From Blepharisma stoltei (lineage: Eukaryota; Ciliophora; Heterotrichea; Heterotrichida; Blepharismidae): a DNA stretch of 64,000 nucleotides. Positions 33,427 through 45,290 of the stretch are shown here, piece by piece (the first letter of the stretch is position 1; every line of letters begins with the position of its first letter). The notes under the pieces are model-generated. The model worked only from the letters and a program-made list of their open reading frames with translations, made no database searches and had not been told where the DNA came from. The stretch covers positions 124,001-188,000 of the forward strand of contig CAJZBQ010000040.1 in NCBI GenBank assembly GCA_914767885.1, written 5' to 3'. The translations under genes and the position numbers were made by a program.

Positions 33427-34748
33427 CTAACTCTTGACACTTTCTGTCGCTCTTGTTGATGCCAACTCACTTGCTACAGTATCTTTAATTTCAATATCTT
33501 TTAGCTCATGCAAATGTTCATAATTAAGCCAAGGTTCTACAATTTCAGTCAAAGCAAGCCAAGGCGCTTCGAGTATTTCTTTGCATGAAGGCCTATGATT
33601 AGGGTCTTTCTGTATCATCATTCTTATTAACTCTTGAGCTGTAGGTGATACATATTCAGGGATCTGAAAATTGGCTGACATTATTTTTTTGTAAAGATCT
33701 CGGTCATTTGCACCTTTGAATGGGAAAAATCCACAGAGCATCACGAATAAAAGAACACCTAAAGCCCATATGTCAACTGGATTTCCAATGTAATCTTTGT
33801 TAGACAAGATTTCGGGCGCCATATAGCTAGGGGTTCCACAGAAAAGACGTGTGGTTTTGGTGCTAGCCATACAGGTAGCAAAGCCGAAATCGATGATTTT
33901 TACATTTTGGTCTTTATCTAATGGTGCTTATTTTTTTATAATTTTTTATGCTAATTTTCTTAAACTAAATTTGATTAAAATAAATTATGCTTATCTAACA
34001 GGATATTTTCTAATTTAATATCTCTATGGGTAATATTTTTTGAATGGCAGTATTCAATTCCTTGCACTATTTGCTGGAAGAATTTTTTTGCTTCAAGATC
34101 ATCTAATTTTCTTGAAGCCTTTTTATATAAATATCCATGCAATGAGCTTGGCCCAACATATTCCATAACTAAATTTACTTGTTTAGGCCCATCTAAAGCT
34201 TCAATAAGTTTGATTGTATAAGGATGGTCAAGTCTTTGTAATATTGAAATTTCTCGTTTTACACCAGTTTTCCGTCTGACGTCAGTAAGTTTTGATTTTT
34301 CATATACTTTTTATATATAAAATTCTCAATTTACCTCAAAATAAAATATTATTGACAGTTTATTTATATAATTATATGTTTTGACTGCAAATTGGCTTTT
34401 AGACTGCCGATGTGTGGCCAATCTTACTATTGCATAAGCACCCTGACCAAGCTGTCGGCCAAAAACATAATGCTCAATTTTAGACTGGGTTTTCTTTTCT
34501 TCAGGGTTTGCAGGGGTTTCTGAGTCTGGTCTTCTAATATCGTCAAGTTTTAAGGTAGCAGTACGAGGTCGGGATTGTATTTTCGCTGTCAGTTGTGGGT
34601 GTACAGATGAGGTTTTCACTGTATTTGATCTTATTGGAGTTTTAATAGGACTTATGGTAGCACTTAAATTAGCCGAAGGAGGAAGTGGTGTTTTAGAAAT
34701 AATATGACTTGCTGGCTTAGGTTTTGAAATTAGAGCTCGTGGTTTCAT
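33427..34748 (-). CDS. CAMK-like Ser/Thr protein kinase
   Basis: ATG at 34748; 390 residues after removing two IESs. A 90-residue basic, Ser/Pro-rich N-terminus precedes the kinase domain: glycine loop GQGAYAIVRLA, FAVKTY lysine, LDHPYTIKLIEA, EYVGPSSLHGYL, HRDIKLENILL, IIDFGFAT, CGTPSYMAPE, DIWALGVLLFVMLCGFFPF, RPSCKEILEAPWL. All catalytic residues are intact. The fold is closest to the SNF1/MARK/CAMKL group by motif pattern, but no UBA or KA1 domain follows. An acidic tail ends the protein. Confidence 0.85.
33921..33997. other. Short IES (77 bp)
   Basis: Edges share TTAGATAA (minus strand). Removal joins ENILL to DKDQNVKIIDFGFA and supplies the frame shift the kinase needs. Confidence 0.85.
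34305..34376. other. Short IES (72 bp)
   Basis: Removal joins SQFAVKTY to EKSKLTDVRRKTG in the kinase N-lobe. Confidence 0.8.
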
Positions 34749-34848
34749 ATTATGCCGATTTCATGATTTTTTTGATAAACATCTAACGATAATTTAATTC
34801 TTATTTTTTGATGAAAAATAATTTCTTGATGGAAATTTAGGATTATTA

Positions 34849-35198
34849 ACTCCCCTCTTTTAAATCAGAACTATATATATTTAAAATTTCCATTTTTTGG
34901 GCACTTTAAACCCCTTTAATTGGAGCAGATTTTTTTTCAATAGAAAAAATTTTATAGGCAAAATATTAATTTTTATAAAATTAGTTTAAATGTAAAAAAT
35001 GAAAAGGATAAAGTTATTTAAACAGGCTTCATACTGAATCGATTAAATTTTTCTAAAATTATAAAAATTCAGAGTATTTCGCTCAATTTTTGGAAAAATT
35101 AAAAAAGAGAAATATTTAATATAATTTTTTTTTTAAAACAAAAATTAACCCATTAAATTCGAATAGTATTTTTGTTCAATTTAAAGGGGTATAGTATG
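34849..35198. mobile_element. Intergenic MITE, TTTTAAA subfamily
   Basis: Left TAACTCCCCTCTTTTAAATC, right TTGTTCAATTTAAAGGGGTA. Lies between divergent kinase and 35.5-kb gene starts. The remaining flanks are plain AT-rich DNA. Confidence 0.65.
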
Positions 35199-35528
35199 GA
35201 ATTGTTAATTATTTATTGTAATTTTATAAGAAATTTTCTTGTTTAATAAAATATTTTTAATCATTTTCTGAGAAAATCAAAAGGTTCTGTAACTGTTTAT
35301 AATTTAGAAAATATTGCTCATAATGGTTTACAATGATATTTGACCTTATTTAGTGTTCTCACATCTTTTATATTATTAAAATAGTTTATTTATTATTTTA
35401 CTTCTGCTTATTTTTACAATAGAAAATAGTCCCTTCTATTTTATTTAATAATTTGATAAAATGCAAAGTAAATCATATAAATTAACATAAAATATTTTTT
35501 AATAAATACTTCTGCTATCTAAAAAAAT

Positions 35529-37212
35529 ATGAGAACAACATGGCTAGTTAACGAAAACAAAGCCTATCCCTGGGACCAAACCCCAATATTCAGAGAGCCC
35601 ACCCAACAATTCAAGCCTACCAAAAAACTATTTGAAAAAGTGTTTGAATCCACAATTTTCACAAAAAATAATACAAACGAAACAAAGCATCGCATAAGAT
35701 CTTTTTCTCCTCAGCGGCAAGAAGAAAACTCCCAAAGCTGAAGGGTCATAAATTTAGACAATTCTTTTCAATCCAGAGTGTACAAGCCAAGAATACAAAG
35801 AAAAATCAATAATACTTCTCTTGACAGTGATTTAATGCCAAAAGTGTCAGATAAAAGCATGAGAACGAAAAGTCCTAGATGGAGCTATAGCTTTTTACCT
35901 TATTTTACCTTGAATATAAAATTTAAAATATTTATATGAAAAATAAAGGCAAAAGTATATGATTTTTCTACTACAATACCAGACTTAATTGATAAGTCTG
36001 ATACTTAACTTAACTTAACTTAAATATTGAGAAGTCCGCCGTAATTCCCACCTAAGGGCCTATTGAAATTGCCCGAGGATGGCGCTATCTTGAGCCATCC
36101 TCGGGCAATTTAAAAAATAGCCCCACACCGGGAATTGAACCCACGTGTGGGGCCATTTTTTGGTTCGTGGAAGTCAATATTCTCCACATACCAAAAGTGG
36201 CCCCACACGTGGGTTCAATTCCCGGTGTGGGCCCATTTTTGAATTTCCCGAGGATGGCGCAAGATAGCGCCATCCTCGGGCAATTACTATACCTTCACCC
36301 GTATCGCTCCACTCGGCTGCTCACCACCAACCGTCTCACAGCCTTCAAAGTGTTGCTCCTTCTAGACGAGGATGTGCACTCGATACCCGAAGTTGGATGA
36401 GTTGCGCCACCGTGCCACCAACAGAGTTGTCTTTTCCGAAAATTCGAAAAACAAATTTTCACAGCCAAAATGAAAATCCAAAGTCTAGGACGTAACCCCC
36501 AGTTTCACGCTAGGAAGTTGCCCGATTGACCAAGTATGCTTCCTTGGTATAGCTGAGCCTCCCCTTTTTCACCTTGGAATCCATTACCCCTGAGGTGAAA
36601 ACCTTGCCATCAGAATGAGCCGCGGTCAACCAAATTTGAAGTTGCGCTCCACTGTGCCAAGGAGAAACCTAGTCGGATACTTATATCAAGCGCCAAATTC
36701 CCTTCCACAAGGTCCCCGGCTAAGCCGGCAACAGGTGTTGAGAAAAAGGGCTGGTTCGCCGTCGCCATTTTAATAAGTGTGATAAGTCTGATACAGCAAG
36801 CGTAAACTCTATTAGAACTGTTAGTAAAGAAGGGAGAACAATATACAAAAACGCAGGCAGCGAAAACAACCCACTTAATAGCAGCCTAAACGATATTTAC
36901 AAAGAAAGAAACTTATATTCTCCTACACAGTCTCACACCAGTCGAAAAAAGCCAATTAATATCAAAACATTAAAGCCAAAAGGCACAGAAACAAATGACA
37001 GCTATGATATAATAAAAAATTCTCCTACAAAACCACCAATTCCTAATGCAAGAAGTAAAATAAAAAGAAACACAATGACTACTTTTGAAGCTGAAATGCT
37101 GAACGGGTCTCGAGAAAGCTCCCCAAGAAAAGCAAGAGCTCCATCCCCAGGCCGTGAGCAGTGGAGAAGTACTATGGACATTATAAAAGATGCCTTTGCA
37201 AAAATTAAATAA
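35529..37212 (+). CDS. Unknown basic Ser-rich protein with two IESs
   Basis: ATG at 35529; 273 residues after removing 35886-35957 and 36002-36791. The protein is hydrophilic and basic, with repeated Ser-Pro and Lys/Arg motifs (RIRSFSPQR, KSPRWSY, SRESSPRKARAPSP), suggesting a phosphorylated, disordered protein. One UGA is read as Trp (SQSWRVINL). No family recognised. The stop is only 5 bp from the convergent neighbour's end. Confidence 0.6.
35886..35957. other. Short IES (72 bp), inferred
   Basis: Open in frame, so removal is inferred from TA edges, AT-richness and hydrophobic translation unlike the rest. Removal joins SPRWSY to DFSTTIPD. Confidence 0.5.
36002..36791 (-). mobile_element. 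IES: retroposon-like insert carrying a foldback element (790 bp)
   Basis: Flanked by the exact 15-base repeat TGATAAGTCTGATAC with the excision TA inside it. Minus orientation: starts AAAATGGCGACGGCGAACC and ends in a TTAAG tandem tail. A 219-bp foldback element lies at 36067-36285. Removal joins IDKSD to TASVNSIRT. Confidence 0.85.
36067..36285. mobile_element. Foldback element with T-arm-like minihelices (second copy)
   Basis: Same family as 7429-7657: AATTGCCCGAGGATGGCGC ends and two inverted CCCCACACGTGGGTTCAATT arms, here nested in a retroposon-like insert. Confidence 0.85.
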
Positions 37213-37217
37213 ATTAT

Positions 37218-38869
37218 TTATTTTAAGATTTTATTTTTATACCTTTTTAGGAGTTTATGAATCTTAGCATTATGCTTTCTTACGTCTGCTAAAGAAGTAT
37301 GCCTGCCTTTATAGACAATTTCGAGGCCATCTTCTATTTTATTTCCTCTTTGAAAACATTCGTGCAGCTTTTCTACTATATTTCCTTCACCAATTTCCCC
37401 ACTTTTTAGAGCATTAGAGAAGTTTGTCATTTTTTCTGAATAATTTTTTTCCATCAGTTTTTCTCTTTCTTCTTTGCTGTTTTTTTGTAATGTATTGGCA
37501 ATTTTTACAGCATCATCACAGGTTTTTATAATTAAATCAATTGTTTCGCATTTTGGATTTTTAATTATTCTTTTTGTTTTGGCGACAGGTGTTTTTGGAA
37601 AGAAATCTTTATTCTCTGTTGGATAATATTGGAAATTTAGTATATTTTTTATATGATAATAAGCTTGTATATTTTTTATTAAAATTAGTATCGGAAATTA
37701 ATGAAAATGCTATATGTCGCTTTATTAGTCTTTCTTTTTCAAACCCACTTGTCCGCTTTCCATATGCAAACTCTTGTGTCCGATTGAATAAATTGTCTGT
37801 GCTATTTGCTGCTTTTTCTATTTTATTCTTTTCTATAAGCAGAGGACTTGCAGATTCTAAATCTTTTACGAATAGTTTTCGGCTCATATAATTATAATAT
37901 ACAGCAGGATCTCCACATGCAGCTTGTATGATTTTGCTTCTTTCAGCAGGAAGCATTGCTTTCATAACTGGTGAATTTGTTACTATAATAATTTTTAGAA
38001 AAAAATATTTTATAATAAATTTTTTCATATGATGTAGAATTGAATCTAGCCAGTGAATTGATCTGAGTTTTACCAAAAATCTTTGAAGCTGTATGCACTA
38101 TTCTATCAGAATTTAAATTAAAAGTCTTTTTCTTTCCAAATATACTTCTTTTGGGTTCTTTATTTATAATTCTATCAGTGATTGCAGCTGCTTCATGTGG
38201 CGATTCAGATGCAAACTTATCAATTTCTTTGTTTCTTGCTGTTAAAAATTGAACAGGAGAGTGTGGAGGAGAAGATTCACAGGTACTTCCAAGTTTTAGC
38301 ATAACATTAAAATGGCATTGAAAACCTGTAGCGAGCAGGCTCTTAGGAGACCTGGTGAGCTTGTGTGAGAGAGGATGGCGATCAGAAATCTGTATCCGGT
38401 CAGGTTGTTGCTGGCGTAGTGGAGCGCAATGTTGGGCTGGCCGATCGCATGCTCAGATCCAAAACAGTATTTTACCCCGTGGAGGGAGGAAGCTCAGAGT
38501 TGGAAAAAGATATTCCAGCAGTGACAAAAGTTAGTTTTTTGACTAATTGGGAATGTTTTCCAGTGCGATACGTTGTGTCCTGTGCTTCGAGTGTCTATCT
38601 TAATACAGAAAATTCGATTTTTCTAGAAGCTAACCCCGTTGGCAAGGGAATGGCGACCCAGCATCTCAAAGTTCTTGGGTAGTGAGTGCAAGATCTTATT
38701 GAAGCACAGCAACATGGTGTAAGGCCTATCTATGGACTGATAAAGAGGTGGAGCGATAATGGAAGCGATTAGTGGCCGGATCCTGTAGGAGCTTCTCTAT
38801 AAAATAATTTAAAATTAAAAATCTTCCAAGTTCCAGCTTTAGCTGAAATGGCCTTTTCTTTTTTTGCAT
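37218..38869 (-). CDS. Unknown protein with three IESs
   Basis: ATG at 38869 (MQKKKRPFQLKLGSTCESS); 327 residues after removing 37612-37687, about 37988-38036 and 38299-38841. Hydrophilic; includes NKEIDKFASESPHEAAAITDRI, MLPAERSKIIQAACGDPAVYYNYMS and a basic C-terminus HKLLKRYKNKILK. No family recognised. Confidence 0.6.
37612..37687. other. Short IES (76 bp)
   Basis: Removal joins FSLISDT to KDFFPKTPVAKT in frame. Confidence 0.7.
37988..38036. other. Short IES (46-49 bp)
   Basis: Removal joins LARFNS to IVTNSPVMKAML; TA choice ambiguous by 3 bp. Confidence 0.55.
38299..38841 (+). mobile_element. IES: GC-rich retroposon-like insert (543 bp)
   Basis: Flanked by imperfect copies of CTTCCAAGTTYYAGC. 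Starts TTAAAATGGC, shares AGTGGAGCGCAATGTTGGGC and ends GGAGCTTCTCTATAAAAT with an AT tail. Removal restores an N-terminal exon (MQKKKRPFQL) that would otherwise be missed. Confidence 0.75.
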
Positions 38870-39744
38870 TTTTATTAAATTTTTAAATTACACAGATTTA
38901 TTAAGGAAATAATCAATAAATCTTATAGATCTATTTCACTTTAGATTTTATATGAAATAACGATTCTAAATCTATGACTACTAAAAAATAAAAAAATAAT
39001 TGAATATGGCATATTTGTATCAAGCTTAAAAGATCGGTATTAGAATATTCATGTCACTCATAAAATAATCTCTCTAGTGTCAATGCTAATTTTTATAAAT
39101 AGCTTAATTTTAATTTCTGTTAGAGCGCAATGTATTTGCTATCACAATGATTTAAATGATAATAATTGAGTGAATTTTTTTGAAGCCTTTTAGGGCTTTT
39201 AAGAATAATATTAGGCTATAAATTTTTTTTACAATCAGGTACTTTATCTATGTCTGTTGCCACATAATTCTACGTATTTGTTTTAATTTGCAACACTTGC
39301 TGGTCTCGAACTCTTAAGCTAAATAAATCCTGAATAAAGAAAACCCAGTCTAAAACTGAGCATTATGCTTAGATCTACTTTTTGACCAATAAAGTAACTG
39401 ATATCCTCTATAAATAGCGATATCAGATATATTTTAAGGGAAAAAAAATTGTTAAAGAGATGAATTGTTTTTATTTTTGTAGATATATAATTCCATTTAA
39501 ATTAAAACCACTGATTTATGATTTTTCAAATTAATTGTTTAATAGATACAATAAAGATAAGAGATAGTTTTCCTTTTAAAGTTATAATGAGGTTCACTTT
39601 ATAAAAGGATGATGGCGATGAAATTATTGGATGCTTGTGGAATCATTTATTATTTTGGTGCGATTCTTTGAACTTTTAACAAAAATTACTTAAATACCAG
39701 ATTTTAATCATTTTATTTTTAAATATTCCTTACGATTACACATT
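38870..39744. other. Intergenic, no feature seen
   Basis: AT-rich, stops in all frames, no copy of the repeat families. Lies between the 5' end of one minus-strand gene and the 3' end of the next. Confidence 0.4.
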
Positions 39745-41704
39745 CTAATTAGAATTTCTCTTTAATTTCCTCAAAGAGTATTCCTGCCAGCAATATTGAA
39801 TATAAATCACTGCGTTTCTTATATAATTATACAATCTCTTTGCCTGGATCATCTTCATGTAGCTTTGTATCATAATTGCAGCCTGCTTCTTTTTTAAGAA
39901 TTTTCTTTTCTCAATAAATCCTTTGATTATTGCTTGAATTTTTATTAATTTATCGATTTTGTTTTCAAGCTTTTTTTCTGGGATAGGGGCAAGCTGGATT
40001 TTTCTAAATGTTTTCTCAGGTTTTTTATAAGGAAATGATGGGGGTATTAAAGGTAATGGAGAAATTGGTTTAGTTTCTATGGTTTTTTCTTCTTCTTTTA
40101 ATTGTTTTTTTAATTCTTCTAAAGTTTCAATGGCGTTTTTAGCTTTTACATGAGCTGCCTCTAGCCGTAATCTTTTGTATTTTTTTCTCGCTATATAACC
40201 TTTCCAAATTTTTTGGATTTTAATAGCATAGTCTATAATGTAATAGAAGATTCTCTCTCATCTTTTTGATTACAAATTTTTTTTGGGTCTATAATAATGG
40301 CTTTTGAACTAATAATAGTCTTAAAATATTTATTTTATCGGAAGAATAGAGGATATTCTAGCACTACACAATACTAAATCAAGCTTAATAGCTGGAAACT
40401 TCAACACAGCTTTTACTGGAATTGGAGACTTATCTATTTCATCATTAAAAGAGCTTGAAGGTCTAAAATTTCTTTCTTTTTCGGTATTTTTTATTTCTTT
40501 AGTATGAACTTTTCTTTTTCCGTGCAAATCAGAAGATTGATTTTCAATGGTTTTTAATTTTTCTATCTTCCTATAAGAACAATTTATAAAATAATTTTTT
40601 CTTTTTTATTTAAAAAAAATTATTTAATATAAAAATATTATGGGAGTAAAACTTCTTTTAGCGGTAAATCGTTTTCATTATTTGAAGCTATATTCCTCAA
40701 ACTATAAGACGGTTTTTCTTTTTTTAAATTAAATAAATCAGTTGGAATAAACATTTCCATTTTATTCGTCGATTTTATTTTTCTTTGTAAATTAATAGGC
40801 TTTTCAATAGAAGAATTTCTGCCTGTGATTCCATATAATTTTATATCAGGACTATACGAATAATCAAAACTTTTTGATTTCCCTTTTTGTTTAGGTTTGC
40901 CCACATTTTTTATGATTGGTAACAATGGTTTTTCTTTTTTCCGTGGGCCGGAGTTATTCGGTCTGTATGTGTCTCTTTCAGAGACGCTTCGCATTGATTT
41001 TGCTCTGGATTTTTCGAAGTAATATTTTACTTCTTTTGTTCTTTGCAATTCTCTTATCGATTTTACATTATTGTAACAGCTAAGGAGAGCTTCAGTAATA
41101 TTATGGCCGGTTCCAATATTTTCCTCTGCTTTACCATACCCGATTTTATAGCATTCTTCTGCTTTTTCGTAATTTTTTAAGTATTCGTACTCAACTCCTG
41201 CGTTGTGATATGCGATTGCAGTTGTAGCGCCGATGCTTGGAGCAAATTCTACTTCTTCAACGTCTTTTAAAAATTAAAAAATAAAAAATTATGAAATAAA
41301 ATATAAAAAAAAAAAAAAAATAAAAATTATTTGGCAATTAAAAATTCAATAGCTTTTAAAGCATGTTTAATTGCTAGTTCATGATTCCCCATCCCCGATT
41401 GAATAGCACACATATTTAAATGCGTCCCTGCAAGGTTAGTTTTTTCTGAAGGAGAGGTAACATCAAGATCCAAAGCTTTTTGTAAAAATTTTAAAGCAAG
41501 GCTGACTTTTCCAGTTTTTTTATAAAAACAGCCTAGGTTGTTAAATGTGATGGCTTTCAATTTCATTTTGATTTCACGGTCATGGGGTTGGTCAAGAAAA
41601 TCTTGAGCTTTGTTTAGTAGCTGGAAAGAGGCTGATACATTACCTTGTCTCAAGTTTTCCATAGCTGTTCTATTCCAATTTAATATCAATTCTTGAAAAT
41701 CCAT
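39745..41704 (-). CDS. TPR-IQ motif protein with three IESs
   Basis: ATG at 41704; 560 residues after removing 41270-41340, 40566-40648 and 40226-40348. N-terminal TPRs (residues ~10-180: ALKFLQKALDLD, HELAIKHALKAIEFL, NAGVEYEYLKNYEKAEECY), a basic Ser-rich middle, then IQ motifs at the C-terminus (AIKIQKIWKGYIARKKYKR, LIKIQAIIKGFIEKRKF, AIMIQSYMKMIQAKR). IQ motifs bind calmodulin or centrin; the combination is common in ciliary or cortical proteins of ciliates. The last 200 codons have no nearby ATG in frame, so they are easy to miss. Confidence 0.75.
40226..40348. other. Short IES (123 bp)
   Basis: Removal joins LCSARISS to IKIQKIWKGY, bringing the IQ region into frame. Confidence 0.65.
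40566..40648. other. Short IES (83 bp)
   Basis: Removal joins DLPLKEVL to EKLKTIENQSS in frame. Confidence 0.7.
41270..41340. other. Short IES (71 bp)
   Basis: Almost only A and T; removal joins LKAIEFL to KDVEEVEFAPS between two TPRs. Confidence 0.75.
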
Positions 41705-41979
41705 AGATTTTTCTCTTAATCTGCTTTTTCTAAAAAAATAAGTATTTTTCCTAATATATAAATATTTTGAAAATTATAAAAATTTTAAGCATAAAGTTAG
41801 AAATAGAGCCATCTTATTTTAATTAAGACATGAGAAACTTCACAATAACGTAATAATAACGTTCTAATTCTATATAAAATTTTTTTTTGTTTCTCTTATG
41901 CCTATTACTTTCCATAAGTACTTATTATTATAAACCCCTGTTAAATTTAACTATTCTTAATTATTCACATTTTAAAAGC

Positions 41980-44367
41980 TTACTCATTTCTTAAAAGTGA
42001 ATTTCTCCTTGACTGGCTGGTCATAAACTCAATCTCTTCTCTAAATGTCTCATATCTATAATAATATCTAATATTCGACACATTCGTTTTTCCTTCATCA
42101 TTTCCCATCTGTCCACCTTCCAAAAAGTCCTCTCCAAGCCACCTTTTTTTCTCCTCAAAGCTAAATCCGCTTTGCAGGACGCTATTTCTCGCTATCTCAC
42201 ACAGATCAATTTGGCTTAAATCATACACTTGAGCAGCCACACTATATTCTTCCAATAAAGGCTCTCTAGTCAAATGAATCATAAGTGGGTCATCAGTGGA
42301 AAGCGTCGCATTTAAGCCACGCTTAAAAAATTTTAAAAATGGGTTTTGCAAAAATTTCAAAAATAGCTTGTTATTGGACAGCGGGGACATAGAAAGGCCG
42401 ATTTGTTTCATATAAAAAAGGTACTGCAGGACTGGATCATTGGCGAGCTCAATGCCATGGTTGATAGAATGGGCTGTCAAAAAGGCACAAGCTAGATGGT
42501 CACGGCTTCCAGCTTCTCCACAATGTGGTCTATATGCAAAGGTGTTCATCCCTCGAGCTCTTCTAAGTTGGTTTATTGCTAATAAATTTGCATAGATATA
42601 GTAACTTCAGTAGCTATATGGCGGATTTTCTTCTACGTCCCAGCTTTCTGGCTTAATTTCTTTATAATTACTATAAGAAGTGACTTTTTCCATTTGGCTT
42701 TCATCATCAACTGTGTCAAAGCCTACAATTTGTGTAAGGAAAAATGCTATATGTGGGTATTGGTCAGGGTAAAGTGTAGCTTGTAAGACTGGCATAAAAA
42801 TATTTTCGATCATGTCTTGGAATGTTTTTACCTGTCTAGAGGATTTATAAACTTTATAAATTCTTGGAATCTGGATTAACCACTTGATGCAGCGACTGTT
42901 TAGATGGTGATTTGAAAACCATTGGGATAATAAATCCCACTCGTTTGATCTTCTGCCGTAGATAGAAACTCTGTATTCAGCTAAAATATATTTTTTCTTT
43001 TCATGGTTTTTTATTCTCTCTTCGAAAAAAAAGGAAATATTTTTTTTTTTTTAAAATATAGCAGTACTTAAAACCAATAAAATTTTATTTTAAATTGGTC
43101 AAGTATATAACTTCACTAGTGATTTCAGCGAAATATCTGCCTCCAATATAATTATCGGTCTTCAAAAATATTTCTCTTACTCCCCTCTGTGAGCAAGCAA
43201 AGCCATTTAAAAAATCATTATTTTTCGGGTAAAAACTCACCCTCTGTGAGCGAGAAAATTTGTTTTTATACAAATATTTCGATATAGAAATGATAATTAT
43301 ATTTAATTTGCATTGAAAAACATAAATTTTACAAATTAAATTAGTTTTTACAACTCCATTTTTGAGATAATGGGTTTTTTAAATTTCGAAAAAAATTAGC
43401 CACTCCTGAACAACAAAATTTTTTTGTTCGCTCACGGAGCTGTGGAGAGTTAGTGAAGCTTCCCCCATAGGGTTATATTTGTTATTAAACCTATCAAATC
43501 TTTGAAAAGTCACATGATCTGCATGACATTCTAGCATATCTACTGTCAATGTCGAGGTAATTCCTAGTGACTCAAACACCTGTTTTAGAGTCATTTCTCT
43601 TCCATTTTTCAATAAAACAATAGTATCAGCTTCTTTATTCATTTTCGCCTTAATGAATTTCTGTAAGTGTTTTTGGTTCATGCACGCTGATAAGTGTACG
43701 TGGTTATCAACTTTTATTATATTATAAAAATCTTTTAAAGGACCTGTTCTTGTAGGTATGTTTTCTCTTTCAGTGTTTTGCATGATGTGCATGTCGAATT
43801 TCATTTGCAAAAGTTTTAGACGGTTATAACTTAGGCAAGCCTATGCCCTAACTAGAGCGAAATTTGTGAAATTTAGACTATATGTCGCCAATTCCAAACT
43901 GGTGATTTATTTTAGTTTATAAATTCTTCTAGCTATTAATTTCAAGCCAAAAAAGCTTATTTTCATAAATATCGCTCCTCAGGACTCTATAAATGTGTCT
44001 GAGCTATATAGCAATAAGATTGGCTTATATCGTCATATGAGACTCTGATAACTCTGGTCAAATCTTGATAGAATTCTTCAGCAGAAACTATGTTTGTGTT
44101 TATAGGGTTATCATTAATTTTAAAAGAAATGACACCGTTTTTCATTTCAGCGACGACGTTTGAGGAAGCTAATTCTTCATGAACAGGAAAATTTGCAGAA
44201 TTCGTTGTCTGACGAAATATGAAGGGGTGAGGCAAGTTGTAATCGTCATAAAAAATGTATTTATTTCGAAGTTCTAAGATATCCATGAGCTGTTTGCATG
44301 AGGCTAAGGCTTCTTTTCGTGCATATTCAGGCTGAAGATTAGTTCCTAGATACAAAATATCGTCCAT
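41980..44367 (-). CDS. AMPD: AMP deaminase with three IESs
   Basis: ATG at 44367; 628 residues after removing 43834-43991, 43180-43452 and 43040-43109. Family blocks: KFDMHIMQN, KVDNHVHLSACMNQKHLQKF (metal-binding HxH), [58 protein letters not shown] (His), LSMSPLSNN, LSTDDPLMIH (catalytic Asp pair) and SVLQSGFS. Converts AMP to IMP in purine nucleotide balance in the cytosol. The N-terminal regulatory extension of animal enzymes is mostly absent. UGA is Trp at NPPYSYWSYYIYAN. Confidence 0.93.
43040..43109. other. Short IES (70 bp)
   Basis: Removal joins AEITSEV to ISFFFEERIKNHEKK in frame, as in other AMP deaminases. Confidence 0.8.
43180..43452. mobile_element. IES: MITE (273 bp)
   Basis: TIRs CTCCCCTCTGTGAGCAAGC and TTCGCTCACGGAGCTGTGGA; removal joins PMGEASL to REIFLKTDN exactly at the conserved AMPD sequence. 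Confidence 0.9.
43834..43991. other. IES (158 bp)
   Basis: Removal joins CYIAQTHL to SYNRLKLLQMKFDMH, again the expected family sequence. Confidence 0.8.
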
Positions 44368-44481
44368 GTTGTTTAGTGGCTAATTTTATTATAATAGTCA
44401 ATTAAAGCCAGAAATATTAGCTAGTTCATCATAAAAATGTTAAATTTTTATGAATTATTAAATATGATTTAATTAGTTATT

Positions 44482-45272
44482 ATGAATGCTATAAGGTATC
44501 AACTATTCCTAAGACGATACCAAATAGACTCCACCTACATTTTCTCAATTATGAATTACAACAAGCTTAATTTCGATTTATATGTCGAAAATGATCTCAC
44601 GTCATTTAAATGCACACAAGCGCTCATACCTGATGCGAAGGAGCTTCCGCTGCTTTTAATCACAAAAAATAAGGAAGATTCTGTTTTTGTTAACTCAGAA
44701 AACATCTTGAAGCAGCTTAAATTCCAAAAAGTCCTTAAGAAAGGAATTTCATATAGTGCATGGGAAGAGCAATCTTTGGAGTTTGTAAGGAAAGAAGTCA
44801 GGGAAGAAAAATTTTATATAAAAAAATATATTATATTGCCATTTTACTTTTATAGGTAAAAATTACCTTATATGAGAAAGTCAAGCCTTTGTTTGATAAT
44901 ATAGCTAAAGGACCTTTAAAAGAGTTTCAGCTAGCTTATAGAAACTCAGCACAAATGACAAGAACTGTAAGTGGAGATGCTTATATCAGTGATTTGATAG
45001 GAATTTTAAAAGATTGGGCTAAGCTATGTATTGCAGATTTTTCAAAAGTTGGGTATAAGAAAGAACAATATTTGGAGATTTTAGGAAATTGGGAACAAAG
45101 ACTGCAAAGACAAGATTTTCATGGAGGTAAGGAGCCTGATTTGGCTGATTTTTTTATGTTTGCGTGTATTGAGCCGACATGAATGTTTTCTAGACATTAT
45201 GTAGACTTGAATTTTCACGTTAGAGAGTGGAAGAATAGGATGGATATAGTAAAAGACCAGCGTTCTAAGTAG
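44482..45272 (+). CDS. GST-fold protein, prostaglandin E synthase 2-like
   Basis: ATG at 44482; 250 residues after removing a short IES. The C-terminal half has the all-helical GST fold with the PTGES2-like signature FHGGKEPDLADFFMF (animal PTGES2 has FMGG..PNLADLAV). The N-terminal thioredoxin-like part lacks a CxxC motif, so classic PTGES2 catalysis is doubtful. Could instead be another glutathione-transferase-like or metaxin-like protein. Only 18 bp separate its stop from the convergent gene's stop. Confidence 0.5.
44819..44856. other. Very short IES (38 or 56 bp)
   Basis: Two TA pairs (44819/44857 and 44815/44871) both restore the frame into EKVKPLFDN. Any other reading hits TAG. Confidence 0.6.
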
Positions 45273-45290
45273 CTAATACAAATTATCTAA

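Noticed and set aside
7429..36285. CRISPR-like reading of repeated palindromes
   Set aside because: Repeats are dispersed, not in regular arrays with spacers, and the genome is eukaryotic.
36085..36400. Possible tRNA genes suggested by GGTTCAATTCCC motifs
   Set aside because: Only T-arm and acceptor-like stems exist; no D-arm or anticodon arm, and the unit is inverted and repeated in a foldback element.
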